Source of the DNA: Actinomycetes bacterium
Lineage (GTDB): Bacteria; Actinomycetota; Acidimicrobiia; Acidimicrobiales; RAAP-2
DNA length: 64,000 nucleotides
Assembly: GCA_021831035.1 (NCBI GenBank)
Contig: JAKBNL010000004.1
Coordinates: 62,001-126,000, forward strand
Direction of reading: 5' to 3'
Positions within the stretch are counted from its first letter, which is position 1, and each line of letters begins with the position of its first letter. Both the position numbers and the translations under genes were made by a program. Positions 17,284 to 27,126 of the stretch are shown here, piece by piece. The notes under the pieces are model-generated. The model saw only the letters and a list, made by a program, of their open reading frames with translations, had not been told where the DNA came from and did not search any database.

Positions 17284-18381
17284 ATGCGGAGGATCAATCG
17301 GCTCGGCGCACTGCTCGGGGCCGGCGCACTCGTCCTCGGGACGGTGACGATCGGGGTCGCCACGACGGTGTCGGTCGCCTCGGCCGCGGGCAAGTTCAAG
17401 GCCTGCGTCGTCACCGACACCGGCGGCATCAACGACCACTCGTTCAACGCCTCGGCGTGGGCCGGTCTGCAGAACGCGGCCAAGAAGGACCCGAACATCT
17501 CGGCGTCGTACCTCTCGTCGACCTCGTCGGCGTCGTACACGCCCAACATCAACAAGTTCATCTCCCAGGGCTGCGGCATCATCGTCACCGTCGGGTTCTT
17601 GATGGACGGCGCCACGGCGACGGCCGCCAACGCCCACCCGAACCAGAAGTTCGCCATCGTCGACGACGTGCCCAACGCACCCAAGTCGCACGGCCTGCTG
17701 GCCCTCACCTACGACACGAACCAGGACGCGTTCCTCGGCGGCTACGTGGCCGCGGCCATGAGCAGGACGGGCGTGGTGGCCACCTACGGCGGCGCCGACA
17801 TCCCGCCGGTGACGATCTACATGGACGGCTTCGTCGCGGGCGTGCGCTACTACGACCAGCACATGCACAAGCACGTCAAGGTCCTGGGCTGGACCCCGTC
17901 GAAGGGCAACCGCGCCAAGGGCCAGTTCAACGGTAAGGGCACCTTCGTGGGCAACTTCACCGACCAGACGGCGGGCAAGACCATCACCTCGGGCTTCTTC
18001 GCCGACGGCGCGGACATCGTGTTCCCGGTGGCCGGTGGCGTGGGCCTCGGCTCGGTCGCGGCCGCCCAGCAGGCCGGCAAGAAGCACTCGATCATGTGGG
18101 TCGACTCCGACGGCTGCTTCGCCGAGAAGGCGGACTGCTCCTACTTCATCGGCTCGGTCACCAAGGGCGTCACGACCTCGGTGGAGAACGCCGTGCTGGC
18201 CGCGGCCAAGGGCACGTTCAAGCCGGGTAGCTACGTCGGCACCCTCGCCAACGGGGGCGTCCAGTTCTACTTCGACTCCCCGACGATCCCCGCGTCGCTC
18301 AAGGCCACCGTCCAGACGCTCACCAAGGGCATCGAGTCCGGCACGATCTCGGTCGACCCGACCAAGTACCCGGTCGGCTGA
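17284..18381 (+). CDS. BMP-family (BmpA/PnrA-type) nucleoside-binding protein
   Basis: This secreted 365-residue ABC binding protein should deliver nucleosides to the importer encoded next. It has a signal peptide (RRINRLGALLGAGALVLGTVTIGVA) cleaved near VASAAG. It lacks a clear lipobox Cys, although the family is usually lipid-anchored. BMP hallmarks are KACVVTDTGGINDHSFNASAW, FISQGCGIIVTVGF, NQKFAIVDD, TYDTNQDAFLGGYVAA and HSIMWVDSDGCF. The downstream fused ATPase, two permeases and nucleoside-degrading enzymes support a nucleoside ligand, probably purine and pyrimidine nucleosides. A long stem-loop follows its stop. Confidence 0.92.
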   Translation: MRRINRLGALLGAGALVLGTVTIGVATTVSVASAAGKFKACVVTDTGGINDHSFNASAWAGLQNAAKKDPNISASYLSSTSSASYTPNINKFISQGCGIIVTVGFLMDGATATAANAHPNQKFAIVDDVPNAPKSHGLLALTYDTNQDAFLGGYVAAAMSRTGVVATYGGADIPPVTIYMDGFVAGVRYYDQHMHKHVKVLGWTPSKGNRAKGQFNGKGTFVGNFTDQTAGKTITSGFFADGADIVFPVAGGVGLGSVAAAQQAGKKHSIMWVDSDGCFAEKADCSYFIGSVTKGVTTSVENAVLAAAKGTFKPGSYVGTLANGGVQFYFDSPTIPASLKATVQTLTKGIESGTISVDPTKYPVG

Positions 18382-18387
18382 CCCCGC

Positions 18388-18432
18388 CTCACGACGAGGG
18401 CCCGGGCCACTGGCCCGGGCCCTCGTCGTGAG
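18388..18432 (+). terminator. 21-bp perfect stem-loop after the nucleoside-binding protein gene
   Basis: Arms 18388-18408 and 18412-18432 are perfectly complementary (start CTCACGACGAGGG) with a 3-base ACT loop. There is no T-tract; TACTAT follows directly. It lies between the binding-protein stop and the ATPase gene. It could terminate most transcripts or protect the upstream mRNA from 3' decay, giving more binding protein than transporter. Confidence 0.75.
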
Positions 18433-18438
18433 TACTAT
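18433..18438 (+). promoter_or_regulatory. Possible leaderless -10 (TACTAT, 8 bases before ATG)
   Basis: TACTAT begins right after the stem-loop and ends 8 bases before the ATPase ATG at 18447, which lacks a good ribosome binding site. If used, the ATPase-permease genes would be transcribed independently of the binding protein. Confidence 0.45.
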
Positions 18439-18446
18439 GACCTCTC

Positions 18447-19957
<1,511 letters not shown>

Positions 19958-19958
<1 letters not shown>

Positions 19959-21199
19959 TGGCGCGCGTGCGCGGCCTCTGGGACCGCTACCGCAGTGCGA
20001 GCCCGGTCACCATCGCGCTGCTCGCCCTCGTACTCGGCCTCGTGGTCGGGGCCGTGATCATCATCGCCACCACCCCCGAGATCCTCAACGCCTGGCGGGG
20101 CGCTTTCCACTCCTGGGGCGCGCCCGGTCACGCCCTCAAGGTGACCTTCGACAACGTCGGGGCCGCCTACCGATCGATCGTCACCGGCTCGATCGTCGAC
20201 CCGCCCCAGTTCTGGCACTCGGTCACGACCGGACGGGGCTGGACGGCCTCGCTCACGCCGCTCTCGGAGACCCTCACCTACGCGATCCCCCTCGTGATCG
20301 CCAGCATCGCGGTCGGCATCACCTTCCAGACGGGTCTGTTCAACATCGGGGCGAACGGCCAGGCGATCTTGGGCGGCGTCGCCGGTGTGGCCGTGGCGAC
20401 ACTGGTCCACCTCCCGATGGTCCTGCACCTCCCCCTGACGCTCCTGGCCGGGATCGCCGGGGGCGTCGTCGGCGGGGCCATCCCCGGGCTGCTCAAGGCC
20501 TATACGGGGGCCCACGAGGTGATCGTGACCCTCATGTTCAACTACGTGGCGTCCTACTTCATGCTCTTCTGCCTGCTCTCGACGCCGCTGCAGCTGCCGA
20601 ACCAGACCAACGCCATCTCGCGCACGATGCCCGGCGGGACCCAGCTCGCGCCGCTCTTCGGCACCGCCTCGGGCCTGCGGGTGAACTACGGGATCGTGGT
20701 CGCCCTCGCGGTCACCGTCTTCGCGATCTGGCTGCTCGACCGCTCCTCGATCGGCTTCGAGTTCCGGGTCACCGGGGCCAACCCCCACGCCGCGCGGGCC
20801 TCGGGGATCAACGCGCGGCGGACCCTGGTCACGTCGTTCCTCATCTCCGGCGGCCTCGCCGGCCTGGCCGGGGTGACCTGGGTCGCGGGAACCACCCACT
20901 ACATCGACCAGAACTTCCTCCAGGGCAGCGCGGGCATCGGCTTCACGGCGATCACGGTCTCGCTGCTGGGACGCAACCGCCCGATCGGCATCGTCTGGGG
21001 CTCCCTGCTGTTCGCGGCCCTCGAGGTCGGCGGCTCGAACATGCAGGCCAACACCGGCATCCCCTACGACCTGGCGACCGTGATCCAGTCGGCCATCGTC
21101 ATCTTCGTGGCGACGCCGGTCCTCGTGAAGGAGATATTCCGGCTGCGCACCCTGCGCGCCGAGTCGATCAAGGTCGCCACCGCGGGGTGGGGATCGTGA
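19958..21199 (+). CDS. Nucleoside ABC importer permease 1
   Basis: This roughly 413-residue inner-membrane permease is of the BPD_transp_2 (NupP-like) family. ATG at 19958 shares its A with the ATPase TGA; a GTG one codon earlier (19955) is an equal alternative. About nine or ten hydrophobic helices are visible. The family block is TFQTGLFNIGANGQAILGGVAG, followed by GAIPGLLKAYTGAHEVIVTLMFNYVASYF and GFEFRVTGANPHAARASGINARR (coupling loop). It pairs with permease 2 as a heterodimer, served by the fused ATPase. Confidence 0.92.
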
Positions 21200-22485
21200 C
21201 GACCGTCGCCGCCGACGTCACGGTGCGCCCACCCCTGGGACGGACCCAGGCGATCGGCTGGTTCGTGGTCGTGGTGGGCCTCTTCACGGTGTTCGGGATG
21301 GGTGTGGGCACGGGCTCGGCGCCGCACTCGACGCTCACCTTCACCCCGATCGACGTCAGCCACGGCGCACCCTGGCACCTGGGCAACCTCACCCTGCCCA
21401 CGGAGTGGACGCTCGTGCTACTCGGCGCGCTCATCGTCGCCCTGGGCGCCGAGGTGCTCGTTCGCCGGCTCGTCAAGGGGGCGATGGTCCGGGTCGGGCT
21501 GATGGCCATCGTCTTCTTGGTCGCGGTCTTGGTGTGGGCGAGCCGTCAGCCCGGTCCCTCCCAGGTGCCCTTCATCAACGTCACCGCCATCCTGGTCGGC
21601 AGCGCGGCCATCACGATGATCCTGATCTACGGCTCGCTCTCGGGCATCTTGTGCGAGCGGGCCGGCGTGGTCAACATCGCGATCGAGGGGCAGTTCCTCG
21701 GGGGCTACCTCGTGGGCGAGATGATCGACTCAGCGACCAACAACTGGCTGCTCGCCACGGTGGGCGGACTGGTGATCGGCGCACTGATGGGCTGGCTCCT
21801 GGCGTTCCTCGCCATCCGGTACCTCTCGGACCAGATCATCGTGGGCGTGGTGATCGTCACGATGTTCACCGGTCTCTCCAGCTACTTCAACTCCTGGGTG
21901 CTCACGCCCTACCCCAACCTCAACAACGGCAACATCGCGTCGAACCTCGCCATCCCCGGGCTGATGAAGATCCCGATCATCGGGCCGACCTTCTTCGACG
22001 AGACGGGCTTCTTCTACCTCATGATGATCCTCGTGGGGCTGGTGAGCTTCGCCCTGTTCAAGACCCGCTGGGGGCTGCGGGTGCGGGCCGTGGGCGAGCA
22101 CCCCCAGGCGGCCGCCTCGGTGGGGATCAGCGTGGAGCGGACCCGCTACGTCAACGTCATCCTCGGGGGCGCGGTCGCCGGGGTCGGCGGGGTCGCCTTC
22201 GCCGCCATCCAGGGCCAGTTCACCCCCTCGATCACCTCGGGCTTCGGCTACATCGCCCTGGCGGCGATGATCTTCGGCCGCTGGCGGCCCTCGGGCGCGG
22301 TCGCCGCCTGCACCCTCTTCGGGGTGTCGGCCTACCTGGCCTACAACCTCCAGTCGTACCAGGTGCCCATCTCGACCGAGATCCTCTTGATGTTCCCCTA
22401 CCTCATCACCATCGCGGTGAGCGCGGGACTGGTCGGTCGGGTCCGCCCGCCGGCGGCCGACGGCATCCCCTACTCGCGCGAGTAG
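21196..22485 (+). CDS. Nucleoside ABC importer permease 2
   Basis: This roughly 429-residue NupQ-like permease starts at GTG 21196, overlapping the previous TGA (GTGA); a GTG at 21187 is also possible. About ten helices are visible. Family blocks include LIYGSLSGILCERAGVVNIAIEGQFLGGYLVGEM and FALFKTRWGLRVRAVGEHPQAAASVGISVERTR, the latter a coupling loop like that of permease 1. The gene ends inside a 20-base palindrome that also ends the convergent psuK gene, giving the C-terminus IPYSRE. Confidence 0.92.
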   Translation: MTTVAADVTVRPPLGRTQAIGWFVVVVGLFTVFGMGVGTGSAPHSTLTFTPIDVSHGAPWHLGNLTLPTEWTLVLLGALIVALGAEVLVRRLVKGAMVRVGLMAIVFLVAVLVWASRQPGPSQVPFINVTAILVGSAAITMILIYGSLSGILCERAGVVNIAIEGQFLGGYLVGEMIDSATNNWLLATVGGLVIGALMGWLLAFLAIRYLSDQIIVGVVIVTMFTGLSSYFNSWVLTPYPNLNNGNIASNLAIPGLMKIPIIGPTFFDETGFFYLMMILVGLVSFALFKTRWGLRVRAVGEHPQAAASVGISVERTRYVNVILGGAVAGVGGVAFAAIQGQFTPSITSGFGYIALAAMIFGRWRPSGAVAACTLFGVSAYLAYNLQSYQVPISTEILLMFPYLITIAVSAGLVGRVRPPAADGIPYSRE

Positions 22486-22487
22486 GG
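22468..22487. terminator. 20-bp perfect palindrome spanning both convergent stop codons
   Basis: The half-site CCCTACTCGC is followed immediately by its reverse complement, with no spacer. Read on either strand in frame it codes Pro-Tyr-Ser-Arg-Glu-stop, and it forms the end of both the plus-strand permease and the minus-strand kinase. It could act as a bidirectional terminator, though a zero-loop stem would open by a few bases at the centre. Confidence 0.7.
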
Positions 22488-23357
22488 CACCGCGCCCAGC
22501 CCGCCGACGACCCGCGCCGCGGCCGCCATCGCCGCCTCCAGGGCGACGGCCAGGGGGTCGCCCGCGAGGCGGGCCGCGAGGTACGCCCCCGAGGCCGCGT
22601 CCCCCGCCCCCGTGGTGTCGACCACCGTCGTCGCCCGCGCCCGGGCGACGGCCCGCTCCGGCCCGCGCACCGCCGCCGCACCGTCGGGGCCCCGGGTCAC
22701 CAGGACCTCCCCGTAGACCTCGGCGAGCGCGTCGAGGGCCCCGTCGAGGTCGTCGCGGCCCGCGAGCGCGGCCGCCTCCTCCGCGTTGGCGAAGAGCATC
22801 GAGGTCGCGCGCGTGGCCGCGACGAAGGCCTCGGACCCGAGCTCGCGCAACGGGGCCACCGAGCAGACGTCGACCGAGGTCGACCACCCCGCGTCACGGG
22901 CCCGCGCGAGGAGCGTCGCGGCGGTGGCGCGGGTCCGCCCGTCGAGGACGGTGTAGCCCGAGACGTGCAGGTGCGTCACGTCGTCGGCCAAGGCCGCCGT
23001 GACCGCGTCGGCGCGCAGCGCGCCGTTGGCCCCACGGTGGGTGAGCATGGCCCGCTGGCCGTACTCGTCCACCAGGGCGACGACCGTCCCGGTCGTGGCG
23101 CCGGCGCGCAGCAGGTGGGCCCGCACCCCGTGACGCGCGAGGTCGTCCTCGACCAGTCGGGCGGCGCCGTCGCGGCCGGCGGCGCCCACGAAGGTCACGG
23201 CGCACCCCGCGTCGGCCAGTGCGACGGCGAGGTTGGCGCCCGACCCGCCGCGGCCGACGACCGTCTCGGCCGGGGTGTCACTGGTGGCGGCGAGCGGGGT
23301 GCGCACGCGCACCACGACGTCGAGGACCACGTCGCCGACGACCGCGACGCTCGTCAC
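22470..23357 (-). CDS. psuK: PfkB-family sugar kinase, probably pseudouridine kinase
   Basis: This 295-residue ribokinase-fold enzyme begins VTSVAVVGDVVLDVVVRVRTPL from GTG at 23357. It contains GRGGSGANLAVALADAG (PfkB signature 1 region) and VVDTTGAGDAASGAYLAARLAG (signature 2 with the catalytic Asp). The GTG overlaps the psuG stop (GTGA). The adjacent pseudouridine-5-phosphate glycosidase makes pseudouridine the likely substrate, giving pseudouridine 5-phosphate. Another nucleoside or ribose as substrate cannot be excluded. It ends VPYSRE within the shared palindrome. Confidence 0.82.
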   Translation of the reverse strand: MTSVAVVGDVVLDVVVRVRTPLAATSDTPAETVVGRGGSGANLAVALADAGCAVTFVGAAGRDGAARLVEDDLARHGVRAHLLRAGATTGTVVALVDEYGQRAMLTHRGANGALRADAVTAALADDVTHLHVSGYTVLDGRTRATAATLLARARDAGWSTSVDVCSVAPLRELGSEAFVAATRATSMLFANAEEAAALAGRDDLDGALDALAEVYGEVLVTRGPDGAAAVRGPERAVARARATTVVDTTGAGDAASGAYLAARLAGDPLAVALEAAMAAAARVVGGLGAVPYSRE

Positions 23358-24280
23358 CGCCGTTCGGCCAGCGCGCACGCGACCTCCCCGGCCAGGCCGG
23401 CGTTCGCCACCACCAGGGCGCGGTTGGCGGCCACGCTCGCGCCCCCCGTGGCGTCGGCGAAGGCGGCCAGCATGACCGGGGTGACGGCCTTGCCCGTCAC
23501 CGCGTCCCGTGCGACGGCCGCCTCGGCGGCCGCGAGCCCGGCGCGGTGCCGGTCCTCGTCGAGCTCGTCGGCCTCGGCGATGGGGTGGGCGAGCAGCAGA
23601 CCGGTCGGCGAGACCGCCCGGTGCGCCGCGAAGGCGCGCGCCACGGCGGCCGCGTCCTCGAGCGACCACTCCAGGGCGAAGCCGGCATCGCGCCGGTAGA
23701 AGCCGGGGAAGCGCCCGGTGCGGTAGCCGACGACGGGCACGCCGAGCGTGTCGAGGCGCTCGAGGGTCGCCCCGACGTCGAGGATCGACTTCACCCCGGA
23801 GGCGACCACGCAGACCGGGTAGCGCGAGAGCGCGACGAGGTCGGCCGACTCGTCGTAGGTCTCGCTCGCGCCGCGGTGCACGCCGCCCAGCCCCCCGGTC
23901 GCCATGACGGTGATCCCCAGGGCCGCCGCGACCGCGATCGTGCCCGCGACCGTCGTCGCGCCGTCACCGCCCCTCGCGACGCACACCCCGACGTCGCGGG
24001 CCGAGAGCTTGGCGACCCCGCGGGCGGGGTCGGCGAGGGCGGCGAGATCCCCTCGCGCCAGCCCGACGCGCACCACGCCGGCGACGACGGCGATCGTCGC
24101 CGGCACCGCGCCGGCGGTGCGCACGGCGGCCTCGCAGGCCGCGGCGACCTCGAGGTTGACCGGGTGGGGCAGTCCGTGGGCGACGATGGTCGTCTCGAGC
24201 GCCACCACCCCGCGCCCGGCGGCGAGGGCGTCGGTCACCTCGTCGGAGAGGGCGACGGGCAGTCGGGCGAGGGGGTCCAC
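23354..24280 (-). CDS. psuG: Pseudouridine-5-phosphate glycosidase
   Basis: This enzyme splits pseudouridine 5-phosphate into uracil and ribose 5-phosphate, breaking a C-C glycosidic bond. The 308-residue length is normal. Family motifs are VALETTIVAHGLPHPVNLEVA near the N-terminus, AKLSARDVGVCVARGGDGATTVAGT, VMATGGLGGVHRGASETYDESADL, CVVASGVKSILDVGATLERLDTLGVPVVGYRT and a C-terminal VTPVMLAAFADATGGASVAAN. The start is GTG at 24280. It is followed by the overlapping psuK and is divergent from cdd, 27 bases away, placing pseudouridine recycling next to the importer. Confidence 0.94.
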   Translation of the reverse strand: MDPLARLPVALSDEVTDALAAGRGVVALETTIVAHGLPHPVNLEVAAACEAAVRTAGAVPATIAVVAGVVRVGLARGDLAALADPARGVAKLSARDVGVCVARGGDGATTVAGTIAVAAALGITVMATGGLGGVHRGASETYDESADLVALSRYPVCVVASGVKSILDVGATLERLDTLGVPVVGYRTGRFPGFYRRDAGFALEWSLEDAAAVARAFAAHRAVSPTGLLLAHPIAEADELDEDRHRAGLAAAEAAVARDAVTGKAVTPVMLAAFADATGGASVAANRALVVANAGLAGEVACALAERR

Positions 24281-24307
24281 GGAGAGCGAAGTGTACTGTG
24301 TGGCCCC

Positions 24308-24727
24308 GTGGCGACCCCCCGCGAGATCCCCTGGGCCGAGCTGCGCGCGGGTGCGCGCGCGGCGAGCACCCGCAGCTACGCGCCCTACTCCGGGGTGCGC
24401 GTGGGCGCCTGCGCGCTGGCCGAGGACGGTCGGGTGGTGAGCGGCTCGAACGTCGAGAACGCCAGCTACGGGCTCACCCTGTGCGCCGAGTGCTCACTCG
24501 TCTCGGACCTCGTGCGCACCGGCGGGGGCCGCCTGGTGGCCGTCAGCGTGGTCGCCGGTGACGGTGAGCCCCTCGCCCCGTGCGGTCGGTGCCGCCAGCT
24601 GCTCTACGAGCACGGCGGGCGTGACCTGCTGGTCGACCAGGGCGAGGCGGCGGCGGCGCGACCGCTCGCGGCCCTGCTGCCCGACGCCTTCGGCCCCGGC
24701 GACCTCGCCGAGCGGTCGAGCCGATGA
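24308..24727 (+). CDS. cdd: Cytidine deaminase
   Basis: This zinc enzyme converts cytidine and deoxycytidine to uridine and deoxyuridine. The 139-residue product starts at GTG 24308. It has the RSYAPYSGVRVGACAL segment, the active-site block SNVENASYGLTLCAECSLV (catalytic Glu and first zinc Cys) and PCGRCRQLL (two zinc Cys). CAEC in place of the more common CAER is usual in actinobacterial enzymes. TACTGT at 24294-24299 lies 8 bases before the GTG and may be a leaderless promoter. Its end overlaps deoA by 4 bases (ATGA). Confidence 0.94.
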   Translation: MATPREIPWAELRAGARAASTRSYAPYSGVRVGACALAEDGRVVSGSNVENASYGLTLCAECSLVSDLVRTGGGRLVAVSVVAGDGEPLAPCGRCRQLLYEHGGRDLLVDQGEAAAARPLAALLPDAFGPGDLAERSSR

Positions 24728-26010
24728 CCTACTCGGCCGTCGAGGCCATCACCGCCAAGCGCGACGGTCGCGCTCTCGACGACGGAGCCATCGACTGGGT
24801 CCTGCGCGCCTACCTCGACGGCGACGTCGCCGAGGAGCAGATGGCGGCGCTGCTCATGGCGATCTACTTCAACGGCCTCGACGAGCGCGAGCTCGCGACC
24901 TGGACGGCGCGGATGATCGCCTCGGGCGAGCGGCTCGACCTCTCGGGCCTCTCGCGCCCGACGGTCGACAAGCACTCGACCGGCGGGGTCGGCGACAAGG
25001 TCAGCCTGATCCTCTGCCCGCTGGTGGCCGCGTGCGGGGCCGCCGTCCCCCAGCTCTCGGGTCGCGGCCTCGGCCACACCGGCGGGACCCTCGACAAGCT
25101 CGAGTCGATCCCCGGTTGGCGGGCCCGACTCACCAACGCCGAGGTCCTCGACCAGCTCGAGCGCGTCGGCGCCGTGATCTGCGCCGCCGGCGAGGGGCTG
25201 GCCCCGGTCGACCGGCGGCTCTACGCCCTGCGCGACGTGACCGGCACGGTCGAGTCGATCCCGCTCATCGCCTCGTCGATCATGTCGAAGAAGATCGCCG
25301 AGGGCACCTCGGCCCTCGTGCTCGACGTCAAGGTGGGCTCCGGGGCCTTCATCAAGGACCGCGGTCGGGCGCACACCCTCGCGGCCACCATGGTCGCGCT
25401 GGGCGACGCCCACGGCGTGCGGACCCGTGCCCAGCTGACCGACATGTCGACGCCGCTCGGGGTCGCCGTCGGCAACGCGCTCGAGGTGAGCGAGTCGGTG
25501 GAGGTCCTGCGCGGCGGAGGGCCCCTCGACGTGCGCGAGCTCACCGTGGCGCTCGCGCGCCACATGCTCGAGCTCGTGGGGATCGACGACGACCCCGCGG
25601 CGCGCCTCGACGACGGCACGGCCTACGCCGCGTGGCGCGAGCTCGTGGCGGCCCAGGGCGGTGACCCCGACGCGGAGCTGCCCCGGGCCCCCCTCGTCGA
25701 GCCGGTGCTCGCCCCCCGCGCGGGCGTCGTCGAGCGGCTCGACGCGCTCGGGGTGGGGATCGCCGCCTGGCGCCTGGGCGCCGGCCGGGCCCGCAAGGAG
25801 GACCCGGTGTCGGCGCGCGCGGGGGTGCGCTGCCTGGTGCGCCCGGGCGAGGTCGTCGAGGCCGGTCAGCCCCTGCTCGAGCTGCACGCCGACGACCCCG
25901 ACCGCCTGGCGAGCGGCCGGGAGGTCGCCCGGGGCGCGGTCAGACTCGGCGACGGGCCGGCGGCCGCGCCCGGCCTGCTCTACGAGGTCGTCGAGGGCCG
26001 GGCTCGGTAG
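24724..26010 (+). CDS. deoA: Thymidine phosphorylase (pyrimidine-nucleoside phosphorylase)
   Basis: This enzyme phosphorolyses thymidine or deoxyuridine (possibly uridine) to base and (deoxy)ribose 1-phosphate. The 428-residue length is normal. It has the N-terminal helical domain EAITAKRDGRALDDGAIDWV, the phosphate-binding DKHSTGGVGDKVS, GRGLGHTGGTLDKLESIPG, SKKIAEGTSALVLDVKVGSGAF and a C-terminal PYNP domain. The ATG overlaps the cdd stop, so deaminated cytidine products feed straight into it. Its TAG stop forms the first three bases of the add -10 hexamer. Confidence 0.95.
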   Translation: MTYSAVEAITAKRDGRALDDGAIDWVLRAYLDGDVAEEQMAALLMAIYFNGLDERELATWTARMIASGERLDLSGLSRPTVDKHSTGGVGDKVSLILCPLVAACGAAVPQLSGRGLGHTGGTLDKLESIPGWRARLTNAEVLDQLERVGAVICAAGEGLAPVDRRLYALRDVTGTVESIPLIASSIMSKKIAEGTSALVLDVKVGSGAFIKDRGRAHTLAATMVALGDAHGVRTRAQLTDMSTPLGVAVGNALEVSESVEVLRGGGPLDVRELTVALARHMLELVGIDDDPAARLDDGTAYAAWRELVAAQGGDPDAELPRAPLVEPVLAPRAGVVERLDALGVGIAAWRLGAGRARKEDPVSARAGVRCLVRPGEVVEAGQPLLELHADDPDRLASGREVARGAVRLGDGPAAAPGLLYEVVEGRAR

Positions 26011-26013
26011 CCT
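26008..26013 (+). promoter_or_regulatory. Leaderless -10 (TAGCCT) overlapping the deoA stop codon
   Basis: TAGCCT, then GGGCCG, then the add ATG at 26020. The TAG is the deoA stop. The gap between stop and start codons is exactly 9 bases, as in two other places in this window. Confidence 0.6.
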
Positions 26014-26019
26014 GGGCCG

Positions 26020-27126
26020 ATGGGAGCCCTCACCCTCGAGACCATCCGCCGCGCCCCGAAGGTCCTCCTGCACGACCACCTCGACGGGGGCCTGCGCCCG
26101 GCGACGGTCGCCGAGCTGGCCCGCGAATCGGGCTACGCGAAGCTGCCGACCTACGACGTCGAGGAGCTGGCGCGCTGGTTCGTGGTCGACGAGCCCGGCG
26201 CCGACCTCGTGCGCTACCTCCAGGGCTTCGTCCACACGATCGCGGTCATGCAGACGCGCGACGAGCTCGAGCGGGTCGCCCACGAGTGCGCGCTCGACCT
26301 CGCCCGCGACGGCGTCGTCTACGCCGAGGTCCGCTTCGCCCCCGAGCAGCACCTCGAGCGCGGGCTCACCCTGCACGAGGTCGTGCGCGCGGTGCTGGAC
26401 GGCTTCGCCTCGGGCGCCAAGGAGGCCGAGAGCGAGGGCCACCCGATCGTCGTGCGCGCGCTGCTCTCGGCGATGCGCCAGGCCGAGCTCTCCGAGACGA
26501 TCGCCCAGGTCGCGGTGGACTTCCGCGACGAGGGGGTCTGCGGCTTCGACATCGCCGGCCCCGAGGACGGCTTCCCGCCGACCAAGCACCTGCGGGCCTT
26601 CCACCTCATCCAGCGCGAGGACTTCCACCTCACGATCCACGCCGGGGAGGCCTTCGGCCTGCCCTCGATCTGGGAGGCCGTGCAGTTCTGCAACGCCGAG
26701 CGGCTCGGTCACGGGGTGCGCATCGTCGACGACCTCACCGAGGGGCCGGGCGGGACCCGGCTGGGGCGACTCTCGTCCTACGTGCGGGACCGGCGCATCC
26801 CCCTCGAGGTCTGTCCCACCTCGAACGTGCACACCGGGGCGGCGGCCTCGATCGCCGAGCACCCGATCGAGCGGCTGCGCCGGCTGCGCTTCCGGGTCAC
26901 GGTCAACACCGACAACCGGCTGATGAGCGGCATCACCCTCTCGAGTGAGTTCGCCGACTGCGCGGCGGCCTTCGCCTGGACCCTCGAGGACGTCCAGTGG
27001 CTGACCATCAACGCGGCCAAGAGCGCCTTCTACGGCTTCACGGACCGGCTCGCCCTGATCGACGGGGTCATCAAGCCCGGCTACGCCGCCCTACGCGCCG
27101 AGATCGAGCCGGCCCGAGAGCTCTGA
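26020..27126 (+). CDS. add: Adenosine deaminase
   Basis: This zinc metalloenzyme deaminates adenosine and deoxyadenosine to inosine and deoxyinosine. The 368-residue protein has the N-terminal metal motif KVLLHDHLDGGLRP (HxH), VVYAEVRFAPEQH, FDIAGPEDGFPP, the catalytic LTIHAGEAFG (metal His plus catalytic Glu), CNAERLGHGVRI and VTVNTDNRLMS. HDHLDGG in place of HCHLDG is common in actinobacteria. Its product is a substrate for the phosphorylase encoded at 28737-29570. Its 3' end overlaps the convergent mutase gene by 36 bases. Confidence 0.95.
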   Translation: MGALTLETIRRAPKVLLHDHLDGGLRPATVAELARESGYAKLPTYDVEELARWFVVDEPGADLVRYLQGFVHTIAVMQTRDELERVAHECALDLARDGVVYAEVRFAPEQHLERGLTLHEVVRAVLDGFASGAKEAESEGHPIVVRALLSAMRQAELSETIAQVAVDFRDEGVCGFDIAGPEDGFPPTKHLRAFHLIQREDFHLTIHAGEAFGLPSIWEAVQFCNAERLGHGVRIVDDLTEGPGGTRLGRLSSYVRDRRIPLEVCPTSNVHTGAAASIAEHPIERLRRLRFRVTVNTDNRLMSGITLSSEFADCAAAFAWTLEDVQWLTINAAKSAFYGFTDRLALIDGVIKPGYAALRAEIEPAREL

